DNA of 64,000 nucleotides from DASVNK01 sp964478815. GTDB lineage: Bacteria > Verrucomicrobiota > Verrucomicrobiia > Limisphaerales > SXQI01. Position numbers and translations under genes: made by a program. This document shows, piece after piece, positions 51,672-59,445 of this stretch (within the stretch, counting starts at the first letter, position 1; each line of letters opens with the position of its first letter). The DNA lies in NCBI GenBank assembly GCA_964478815.1, contig CAYZKY010000010.1, forward strand, positions 1 through 64,000, written 5' to 3'. The notes under the pieces are model-generated. The model made no database searches. It saw only the letters and a list, made by a program, of their open reading frames with translations, and was not told the origin of the DNA.

Positions 51672-52607
51672 ATGAAAGCGAGTCCATGCGGCAGGGCCAA
51701 CGCATCTGAAATCCCCGGAAGCGGCCCGGGTTTCGGAGCCGGCCTTCGGGAGACGCGCCCGAATGGAACAGGCGGGGGCGCCTGTTCTACCCAGGAGGCG
51801 CGGCGGCGGCATGGCCCGTGCGCCTTCACCCTGATCGAGTTGCTCGTGGTGATCGCGATTATCGCGATCCTGGCGGGGATGCTGTTGCCGGCGCTGAGCA
51901 AAGCCAAGCTGAAGGCCGGGGGCATTTCCTGCATGAACAACGCCAAGCAGCTCGGGCTGGCGTATATCTTTTACGCCACCGATTTCAACGACGTGGCGCT
52001 GGGGCCGGCCGCGAGCCGGATGGCGCCCGCCTGGGTGGAGGGCGGGATGTTCGGCGCGGCGGATTCGGCCGACATGCGCTTCCTGACCAACAGCCCCACC
52101 TATAAGTATCTGAAGAGCCCAGCGGTCTTCCGCTGCCCGGCGGACATGGCGACCTTCAAGGTGGGCAGCCGGCAAACGTTGCGGAACCGCAGCTACGCGA
52201 TGAACGCCTTCATGGGAGACACGACGACAAGCTGGGTGGTGAACCATGCCACGACCTTCAAGACGGCGAAGAAACTGACGGATTTCACGTCGCCGGGCGC
52301 GAGCGAAGTCTACATCCTGGTGGACGAGCACGAGAACAGCATCAACGACTCGCACTTCTTCCCGTTCAACGACTTGCGGAACTTCGGCAACAACACGCCG
52401 TGGCTCGATGCGCCCTCGGGCCGGCATGGCAACGCGGCGGGCTTCACCTTCGCCGATGGGCATTCCTCGATTCAGAAGTGGAAAAGCCAGGTTTCGGGCT
52501 TCAAACGCCGGGGAGGCGAGGCGGTGGTGAACGATATTACCTGGCTGCCCAAGGCGCAGCAGCTCGACTGGAGATGGTTCACCGAGCATATCGCTTCCCG
52601 CAAATAG
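51672..52607 (+). CDS. Prepilin-like secreted protein (DUF1559-type)
   Basis: 311 residues from ATG 51672. A longer than usual leader (about 49 residues, Gly/Arg-rich, ending RRRHGPCA) precedes FTLIELLVVIAIIAILAGM. The globular part has typical spaced segments (GGISCMNNAKQLGLAYIFYATDF, YLKSPAVFRCPADM, RNRSYAMNAFMG) and ends with the H-X9-DG motif HGNAAGFTFADG followed by H. PilD-like processing should give a protein anchored in the type II secretion or type IV pilus system. It is divergent from the heme/copper gene. Confidence 0.87.
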   Translation: MKASPCGRANASEIPGSGPGFGAGLRETRPNGTGGGACSTQEARRRHGPCAFTLIELLVVIAIIAILAGMLLPALSKAKLKAGGISCMNNAKQLGLAYIFYATDFNDVALGPAASRMAPAWVEGGMFGAADSADMRFLTNSPTYKYLKSPAVFRCPADMATFKVGSRQTLRNRSYAMNAFMGDTTTSWVVNHATTFKTAKKLTDFTSPGASEVYILVDEHENSINDSHFFPFNDLRNFGNNTPWLDAPSGRHGNAAGFTFADGHSSIQKWKSQVSGFKRRGGEAVVNDITWLPKAQQLDWRWFTEHIASRK

Positions 52608-53250
52608 TTTGGCGTTCTCGGATGCTCGGCCAAATAGCCAGACCTCCGCTTGCGCCTCCGCCGCCCCGGCGGTATTTTTACCCCATGATCGCGAACCCAG
52701 ACTCGCGGTCGCCCGGATCGATTCCGAACAACAGGCGCGACACCCTCGCCCCTCCTGTTCCGATTCTCCGCCGCGCGACCCCGCCGCCTCGCCGTGTCCC
52801 TTCCTCCGGGAAGCGCCTCGGAACGTGGACATACAGCCAAATGGCCCTATCAACCCCCGTCCTGCCGATCCCCATCCTGCCACCGCCAAGCTCGTGCGCC
52901 TACCCTCACGAAACCCGCGTAAATAGGACTTCCTGCGCCCAAAATGACCCGTCCTCCACCCTTTCCAACCCCCTCCCGGCACCCACGAAGTCTACATTTC
53001 CATCACCCGAATCGCGCCAACCTTCAGCCCTACCCATCAGGAATCCTCGTCCCCTCCTCGCCTTCCGCCCCCTCGCCGGGGAACCTATCCAGACCCTCGC
53101 CTTCTGGCTCGCCACCCGGAGCTGTCTCCTCCTTCAAAAAATGGGGGAGGTGCCCGAAGCTCGGTTCGACGCCCCTGCTGGCTGTTTGCTTTCCCTTCAC
53201 CTCCACGGCCCGCCACCCATCATCACCCCCGAATTCGAAGGATCGATCAC
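52608..53250. other. 640-bp intergenic stretch, strongly C-rich on the plus strand
   Basis: No coding frame looks like protein. Pyrimidine/C-rich runs (CACCCTCGCCCCTCC, ACCCCGCCGCCTCGCC) dominate and G is scarce. A short hairpin with CTCCTCC and GGGGGAG lies near 53132-53149. A Shine-Dalgarno-like AAGGA is found just before the ATG at 53251. The strand bias could reflect a long untranslated leader of the glycosidase gene. Confidence 0.45.
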
Positions 53251-54663
53251 ATGAAGTACCTGCCTCGTTTTCTGCTCTTGCTGGCCAGCGTGAGTCTGGC
53301 GGCGGCGGCTTTGCCTCAACTCAAGGTGTCCGAAAACCAGCGCTTCCTCGTGACCGCCGAGGGGAAGCCCTTCTTCTGGCTGGGGGACACCGCGTGGGAA
53401 CTTTTCCACCGCCTGAACCGCGAGGAGGCGGTGCGGTATCTGGACAATCGCGCGGCCAAGGGCTTCAACGTGATTCAAGCGGTGGCCATTGCCGAGCTGG
53501 AGGGCCACACCGACCCGAACCCTTACGGTCATCGGCCGTTCATCGATCTCGATCCAGCGAAGCCGAATGTGCAAGAGGGGCCGGCGAACGACTATTGGGA
53601 CCACGTCGATTTCATCGTGGCCGAGGCCAACCGGCGCGGCCTGTATATCGGATTTCTCCCCACCTGGGGACGCTATTGGCATGATACGAACAACGACCGC
53701 AAGCCGCTCTTCACGCGAGCCAATGCCCAGACCTACGGAGAATGGCTGGGCCGGCGGTACCGCAAGGCGGGCGTGGTCTGGATTCTGGGAGGAGATCGCA
53801 ATGTCGAGAATGACGAGCAGAAGGAGCTGATCCGGGCCATGGCGAGCGGCCTGCGGTTGGGAGACCGGGCCAATCACCTCATGACATTCCACCCGCCGGG
53901 CGGCGGCGGATCGTCAAAATGGTTCCACGGCGATGACTGGATGGACTTCAATATGCGCCAGAATGGGCATGTGACCGAATTCACGGAGCGTTATGCCCAG
54001 ACGCGGGTGGACTACGACCGCTCGCCGACCAAACCGGTGCTGGATGGGGAGCCGATCTATGAGGATCATCCGGTCTCGTTCGACGCCAAGAAACTGGGCC
54101 ACTCGATCGCCAGCGACGTCCGGCGTCCGCTCTACTGGAACCTGTTCAACGGAGCCTTCGGGCATACCTACGGCCATCATTCCGTCTGGCAGATGTGGTC
54201 GCCGGGGAAAAATCCGATCAACAATCCGCTGATGCCGTGGTTCGAAGCGATCGACCAGCCGGGCGCGGGGCAGATGCAACATGGGCGGAGGTTGATGGAA
54301 TCGCGCCCCTTCCTGACGCGGGTGCCGGACCCGGAGGTGGTGGTGACAGATCGGGTGGCGACCAGCGTGCCCGGCACCGGACGATACCATTTCGCGGCGA
54401 TGCGCGACCAGAGCGGCGCGTACGCGATGGTCTACGCGCCCGTCGGACGCTCCTTCAAGGTGCGGATGGAAAAGATTTCCGGGCCGCAGGCAAAGGCGTG
54501 GTGGTTCAATCCGCGCAACGGCCAGACAGTGGCAATCGGGACGTTCGAAACGCGGGGCGAGCGCGAGTTCACGCCGCTCGACCCGGGCGAAATGCTGGAT
54601 TGGGTGCTGGTGCTGGACGATGCGGCCAAGGGTTTCCCGCCGCCGGGGTTGCCGCTACAGTAA
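53251..54663 (+). CDS. Secreted glycoside hydrolase, apiosidase-like (DUF4038/GH140-type)
   Basis: 470 residues from ATG 53251. A signal peptide (YLPRFLLLLASVSLAAAALP) precedes the TIM-barrel opening LVTAEGKPFFWLGDTAWELFHRLNREEAVRYLDNRAAKGFNVIQ, which is characteristic of DUF4038/apiosidase-like enzymes. Further family segments are WDHVDFIVAEANRRGLYIGFLPTWGRYW, GVVWILGGDRN, GHVTEFTERYAQ and KPVLDGEPIYEDHP, with probable catalytic Asp/Glu at GGDRN and DGEPIYED. The C-terminal part (about 365-470, TSVPGTGRYHFAAMRDQSG) resembles the collagen-binding-like domain that follows this barrel. Likely activity is release of apiose or other side-chain sugars from plant pectin. It lies 7 bp before a propeller gene. 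Confidence 0.85.
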   Translation: MKYLPRFLLLLASVSLAAAALPQLKVSENQRFLVTAEGKPFFWLGDTAWELFHRLNREEAVRYLDNRAAKGFNVIQAVAIAELEGHTDPNPYGHRPFIDLDPAKPNVQEGPANDYWDHVDFIVAEANRRGLYIGFLPTWGRYWHDTNNDRKPLFTRANAQTYGEWLGRRYRKAGVVWILGGDRNVENDEQKELIRAMASGLRLGDRANHLMTFHPPGGGGSSKWFHGDDWMDFNMRQNGHVTEFTERYAQTRVDYDRSPTKPVLDGEPIYEDHPVSFDAKKLGHSIASDVRRPLYWNLFNGAFGHTYGHHSVWQMWSPGKNPINNPLMPWFEAIDQPGAGQMQHGRRLMESRPFLTRVPDPEVVVTDRVATSVPGTGRYHFAAMRDQSGAYAMVYAPVGRSFKVRMEKISGPQAKAWWFNPRNGQTVAIGTFETRGEREFTPLDPGEMLDWVLVLDDAAKGFPPPGLPLQ

Positions 54664-54670
54664 CCGCATC

Positions 54671-55939
54671 ATGAACGCCATCCGATCGCTTCTTTTGACG
54701 GCGCTGGCCGCCGTCACGTTTCGCGCTGAACTCCGCGCCGAGAACTGGCCGCAATTTCGCGGGCCGACCGGCCAAGGGATTTCTTCCGAAAAGGGGCTTC
54801 CGCTGCAATGGAACGCCACGGAGAACGTCGCGTGGAAAACAGAAATCCCCGGCGAATCGTGGTCGTCGCCGATCGTGTGGGGCGACCGGGTGTTCGTCAC
54901 GACGGCGACCGAAGCCGGGCAGTCTTGCCGGGTGATCGCGTTGGACCGGGCCAGTGGCCGGGTGCTCTGGAACAAGGAAGTCTTTGAACAGGTGCCGCGC
55001 CGGAAGGAAGGAAGGAACACCTACGCCACGCCGACGCCGGCCACGGATGGCGAACGCGTCTACGCCTGTTTCGGCGACGGAAGTTTCGTGGCGCTTGATT
55101 TTGCGGGAGAGGTGGTCTGGACCAACCGCGATCACAAGTTTTACAGCCAGCATGGGCTCGGGACGGCCTTGCTGCTGCATCAGGGGATTCTGGTGATGGC
55201 CCGCGACGGCAGCAGCGACGGGGAGGACAAGAAGCTGGGATGGCAAACGGCGTGGGATCAATCGCGGGTCATCGCGCTGGATGCGAAAACTGGCCGTGAA
55301 CGGTGGGTGGCGAAGCGCGGGCTCTCACGGATTTCGCACGGGACGCCCGTGATCTGGACGTCGCCGGCCGGCCGGGCGCAGGTGGTGACGGAAGCGGGCG
55401 ATGTGGTGCAGGGCTTCGACCTCCAGACCGGCGAACGGCTCTGGAGCAGCGAAGTGCTGGGCGAAGGCAAGGTTCCTTCCGTGGTGCTGGGGGATGGGCT
55501 GGTCTTCACCTCCGGCGGTTGGGGCGGCAAGGAAACGATCAAGGCGTTTCGATTGGGCGAGAAAGGGGAGTTAAAGGAATCGAACCTGGTCTGGGAGCAG
55601 CGCAAGGGCATGCCGAAAGTGCCCTCGATGGTCTACCTCAAGCCTCATCTTTTCGCGATCACGGATGGCGGAATCGCCTCCTGCTTCAACGCGGCCAACG
55701 GTGAAATCGTCTGGCAGGAGCGGGTCGGCGGCAATTTTTCGGCATCGCCCGTGGCGGCGGATGGCCGCCTTTACTTCGTGGGCGACAACGGCGAAACGGC
55801 CGTCATCGAAGCCGGGCCTGAGTTCAAAGTGCTCGCCCGCAATCCCCTGGGCGAAAAATGCCAGGCCAGCCCCGCCATCTCGCAAGGCCAGCTCTTCATC
55901 CGCACCGAACGTCACCTCTTCGCCCTCGGAAAGCGGTAA
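54671..55939 (+). CDS. Secreted PQQ-type beta-propeller protein
   Basis: 422 residues from ATG 54671. A signal peptide (AIRSLLLTALAAVTFRAELRA) is followed by NWPQFRGPTGQGI and repeated blades (SGRVLWNKEV, AGEVVWTNRDHK, TGRERWVAKR, TGERLWSSEV, NGEIVWQERVG). It shares the N-terminal signature and blade pattern with the protein at 10513-11718 but aligns to different lengths between blades. It is probably co-transcribed with the glycosidase gene and may assist carbohydrate handling at the cell surface. The exact ligand is unknown. Its stop converges on the delta-60 protein gene across 36 bp. Confidence 0.85.
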   Translation: MNAIRSLLLTALAAVTFRAELRAENWPQFRGPTGQGISSEKGLPLQWNATENVAWKTEIPGESWSSPIVWGDRVFVTTATEAGQSCRVIALDRASGRVLWNKEVFEQVPRRKEGRNTYATPTPATDGERVYACFGDGSFVALDFAGEVVWTNRDHKFYSQHGLGTALLLHQGILVMARDGSSDGEDKKLGWQTAWDQSRVIALDAKTGRERWVAKRGLSRISHGTPVIWTSPAGRAQVVTEAGDVVQGFDLQTGERLWSSEVLGEGKVPSVVLGDGLVFTSGGWGGKETIKAFRLGEKGELKESNLVWEQRKGMPKVPSMVYLKPHLFAITDGGIASCFNAANGEIVWQERVGGNFSASPVAADGRLYFVGDNGETAVIEAGPEFKVLARNPLGEKCQASPAISQGQLFIRTERHLFALGKR

Positions 55940-55975
55940 TTCGATCTCCGCGGTGAGCGAACCGGCGAAGGCACG

Positions 55976-58900
55976 CTATCGCATTCTCACGCGATAGAAC
56001 CTCCCGTCATTGTCGGGAGGACAATCGACCATGATGGCCGGTTCCAAGGATCCCGGCTGGACATAATCTCCCACGGGGAGAGGCGTCCAAGCGGGATCGT
56101 CGAGCGCGTCCTTGTACTCGAGGAAGAACCAGCCCCTCAACTGGGGGTTTCGAATGGTCACCCGCACCTGATGTCCCAACCGCTCCAAGAGCGGCACCTC
56201 GTTCTGGAGATGATAGATCGATGCTTCGGTAGCACTGTCGGCGCTCTCCGTATTCTCAGCGGTGCTCCGCAGATGTTTGGGTCCCGGCTTCAGGGAAACG
56301 GCCGGGCTGGGGGTGATCGTGGAACGCTCTTGGGCCGGTAACTCGACCCCATCGATGAACCAGCGCTGCTGGGGCCGGGGAAAACCGTAGGCATGAGCGT
56401 AAAAACGTTTCTCGACACCGACGGGAAGTGTCGTGTCGGAAAGTTCCACCAGGAAGTCGGGCCGGTCGGGCGTGGCGTTCCCAGCGGAGAAGCGGACGAT
56501 TTGGTCGCGCGGCCAGCCGTCGACGGAGTCGAAACTGCCGGCGATCACCAAGTCTCCTTCCGCGGTGCGGGTCATGGCCGACACCGTGGCGGGAACGCCT
56601 CCGGGGGATCCGACCGCATAGTTCCAGAATCCGCCGCCGGCATCGAACTCGGCATCGATCCCCCACTGCGGCTGAATGCGAGCAGGCCGATGCACCGCCG
56701 TGGCCGTGCCTGGATTCGGATAACGGCGCGATGAATCGAGAAACTCACCGGCGATGATGGCACGCCCATCCGCTTCCATCTCGATAAAGTCCACGCTCCC
56801 GCCCGAGGCGTTGTTCGGCTGGATGGCAGAGAGATTAAAGTTGGGCAGCGGGTTGCCGTTGGGAAGGATCCGGCCAACCATCGGCGCGATCCGGGTGCCA
56901 ATCATGCTGAAGAGCCCACCGATCAAAAGATCGCCACTCGGATGCAGGGCCACGGCGCGCACCGGCCCGTCGATTTGAGGACGGAAGGCAGTGTCCACCC
57001 TTCCATCCGGGAAGATCCGGACGAGCCGGGATAAGTTGAGGGCAGGCAGGGCACATGAAAAATCGCCGCCCAGAACAATGACCCCATCGGGCAACAACGC
57101 CATGGCCGCGAACACGCGTTCGCTCAACCCGAACCAGGTGGCGCGGTCCACGAACGTGGAGTCCACTTCGCCGCTGGGGAGCAGGCGGGCCATTCCCAGC
57201 CGGGTCTGTGACGGAGTGTCTGCCGCGTAGAGGTTCCCGGCCAGGAGCAAACGATCCTCCGGATCCACCATCAGTTGGACGGAGGCGTCCGCTCTCCAGA
57301 GATCGGGCTTGAAGCGGGGCTGGAAGGATTCGTCGATATTGCCGTCCTGGCCGAGACGGACCAAACCCGTGACTGCCTGGCCATTCACACGATCGAAGCG
57401 GCCTGCCACGTACACCTGGCTGTTGGTGCTTGACGCAAGGCCGTAAACCATGCGCGTACCCGTGGCAGGCTTGAGCGGATTGCTGGAGGTAAAGACGGGA
57501 CGGAACAGCGGATCGAGGCTGCCATTCCGATTCAGTTTCACGAGATTCGTGCGCGCTTCTCCGTTAAAGGTCGCGAAGTCGCCGGCCACCATCAATCGGC
57601 CTCCTGGCATCGAGAGGAGGTGGTGGACGGTGGGAGCGGGCAGCGATATCGGGCGCATCGACGCGCGCGCATCGAAATCCGGGTCGACCTGGCCCGGCTG
57701 GCGGGGCTTGACGCGCAACAAGATGGGGGCACTGGAGGCCTCGCCCACGGCGTTTCGAACGCGGCACACGTATCGGCCAGCCTGAGCCGTGGAGGCGTTG
57801 GCGATCCAGAACTGCGCCGAAGCCGCCCCGGCTACGGGGTTGCCTTCGAACTCCCATCGAAATTCCAATCCCGGCGCTTCGGCAACCTCCACCCAGAGCC
57901 GTGCCACCTGATTGGCCAGCACGACGACTTCAGCCGGCGCGCCCGTCACGCGCGGAGCCACCGCGACTGGCGCGGCCAAGCGCAGAAGATTCTTGCGGCT
58001 GATGCCATCGAAGCTCGTGAATTCACCTCCGGCATAGAGCGCGCCGGTGCGCGATCGCAGCAAGGCAAGCACCATGGGACGTTCGCCGCCGATGCCGGCA
58101 CCGGGAGCGAAATCGGGCACGGGGCAACCGTGCTTGTCGATCCTGGCCAGACCTTTCCAAGGCCGCCCGGCATAATTCTCGAACGCACCGCCAATCCACG
58201 CTCCGCCATCCGAAGCCGTGACCACGGAGGAGGCCAGCGGATACGCACACCAGTCCGTTGGGCATTCGTCTCGCCCAACGCCGGACGGAAAGTCCAAGAG
58301 ACGATTTCCGCGGAAATCCCAAGCCGTGACCCATTGGGTATCCCGCTTGAAATCGCCACAAACGATGGATGTTCCATCCGCCCGGACGGCCAGCGCATGC
58401 CCAATGCCGGTGCCGGGAGCGCTGAAGGAATTGTCCCGGCTGCCATCTGAGTTCAGACGAGTCAATCCGACGCGGCTATTCGCACCGGGATTTGGATTTG
58501 CGCTATTGCGCGACGCCAGGATCAGCACGCGGCCGTCCGGAAGGGGTTGCATGGCATACACTTCAGCGGAAAGCGCCGGGAGAAAGCTGGCGTCCAATTG
58601 CCCATCGGCACCCAACTTGGCGAGCCCGGGCCGGGGCTCATTTCGAATGCTTTTGAAAGTACCGGCGATCAGGCTCGATCCATCCGGCAAAAGGGCGATC
58701 TGACGAACGCTCTTGTCCGCAGAGATTTCCTGCCCTGCGGTCGCGAAGGATTCATCCAACCGCCCGTCCGGCAACAGGCGCGCGACTAAATTGGCTGGCT
58801 GGCCTTCGATCTGGGCGAAGGTTCCGCCAATAAGAACGCCGCCTTGAGGCAGCGGGCAGAGGGCGGTCACGATCGCGCCTCCGGCACGCGTGCCGGGTGG

Positions 58901-59158
58901 ACGAATCTGCGGGGCGAACGAATCGTCGACGCGGCCATCCGGGAACAGCCGCACCAAGGCCGCGCGTGGATTTCCCGCAAAATTCGTGAATCCCCCGCCC
59001 ACCAGCACCCGTCCCTCGAGGTCTTCGGCGATCGCGTAAACCGCGCCGTCTGGGCCTGCTCCTGGATCGAAGCCGGTATCCAGCATGGAACACTGCGAAT
59101 CCAAAGGAAGGGCGGCGAACGCCAGAGCGATCGCCCCGAGCAAGAGAGGAGTTTTCAT
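55976..59158 (-). CDS. Secreted delta-60 repeat protein with immunoglobulin-like domain
   Basis: 1060 residues. A signal peptide (KTPLLLGAIALAFAALPLDS) precedes repeats of the delta-60 type, about 55 residues each, of the form G-V-L-I-G-G-x-F and RLxxDGxxDxSFxP (for example RVLVGGGFTNFAG, RLFPDGRVDDSFAPQ, QVYVAGRFDRVNG, RLGQDGNIDESFQP). Around residues 400-485 an Ig-like domain interrupts them (NQVARLWVEVAEAPGLEFRWEF, AGRYVCRVRNAVGEASS). A second repeat block and a C-terminal unmatched segment follow. Such proteins are predicted secreted beta-propellers or adhesive repeats with no assigned function. Leader cleavage and the C-terminal region (LRGWFFLEYKDALDDPAW) may concern surface attachment. 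Confidence 0.85.
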   Translation of the reverse strand: MKTPLLLGAIALAFAALPLDSQCSMLDTGFDPGAGPDGAVYAIAEDLEGRVLVGGGFTNFAGNPRAALVRLFPDGRVDDSFAPQIRPPGTRAGGAIVTALCPLPQGGVLIGGTFAQIEGQPANLVARLLPDGRLDESFATAGQEISADKSVRQIALLPDGSSLIAGTFKSIRNEPRPGLAKLGADGQLDASFLPALSAEVYAMQPLPDGRVLILASRNSANPNPGANSRVGLTRLNSDGSRDNSFSAPGTGIGHALAVRADGTSIVCGDFKRDTQWVTAWDFRGNRLLDFPSGVGRDECPTDWCAYPLASSVVTASDGGAWIGGAFENYAGRPWKGLARIDKHGCPVPDFAPGAGIGGERPMVLALLRSRTGALYAGGEFTSFDGISRKNLLRLAAPVAVAPRVTGAPAEVVVLANQVARLWVEVAEAPGLEFRWEFEGNPVAGAASAQFWIANASTAQAGRYVCRVRNAVGEASSAPILLRVKPRQPGQVDPDFDARASMRPISLPAPTVHHLLSMPGGRLMVAGDFATFNGEARTNLVKLNRNGSLDPLFRPVFTSSNPLKPATGTRMVYGLASSTNSQVYVAGRFDRVNGQAVTGLVRLGQDGNIDESFQPRFKPDLWRADASVQLMVDPEDRLLLAGNLYAADTPSQTRLGMARLLPSGEVDSTFVDRATWFGLSERVFAAMALLPDGVIVLGGDFSCALPALNLSRLVRIFPDGRVDTAFRPQIDGPVRAVALHPSGDLLIGGLFSMIGTRIAPMVGRILPNGNPLPNFNLSAIQPNNASGGSVDFIEMEADGRAIIAGEFLDSSRRYPNPGTATAVHRPARIQPQWGIDAEFDAGGGFWNYAVGSPGGVPATVSAMTRTAEGDLVIAGSFDSVDGWPRDQIVRFSAGNATPDRPDFLVELSDTTLPVGVEKRFYAHAYGFPRPQQRWFIDGVELPAQERSTITPSPAVSLKPGPKHLRSTAENTESADSATEASIYHLQNEVPLLERLGHQVRVTIRNPQLRGWFFLEYKDALDDPAWTPLPVGDYVQPGSLEPAIMVDCPPDNDGRFYRVRMR

Positions 59159-59435
59159 GGCTTCGGTGGGCTTTCAAGCAATTTGCAAGCCAAACTCCAT
59201 CGGTCGTTGCGCGGCGAGAGCCCCGAGGCGGCACCACGACGGGCAGAAAAAGTAGGGTAAATCGACTAGTGGCCAAGCGTTGTGGAGTTACCTGCCCGGT
59301 GACAAAAGTTTCGAGCGGTGCAGTGTCCGAGAAATTTCGGCAAATTATGCTTGCCAAAGATTAAAGACTGTTCATAGTCCGCCTCAGATCACAAGGAGAG
59401 GATCGTTTCACGGGGAACCCAGGGGATTAGTTATA

Positions 59436-59441
59436 GGGGAG
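59436..59441 (+). promoter_or_regulatory. Shine-Dalgarno sequence favouring GTG 59446 for the hybrid kinase
   Basis: GGGGAG lies four bases before GTG 59446. The ATG at 59479 has no such site nearby, so the GTG is preferred as start of the kinase. Confidence 0.5.
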
Positions 59442-59445
59442 TTTA

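Noticed and set aside
52944..53684. 246-codon frame crossing into the glycosidase gene
   Set aside because: It overlaps the start of the glycosidase in another frame and is Pro/Ser-rich without any motif.
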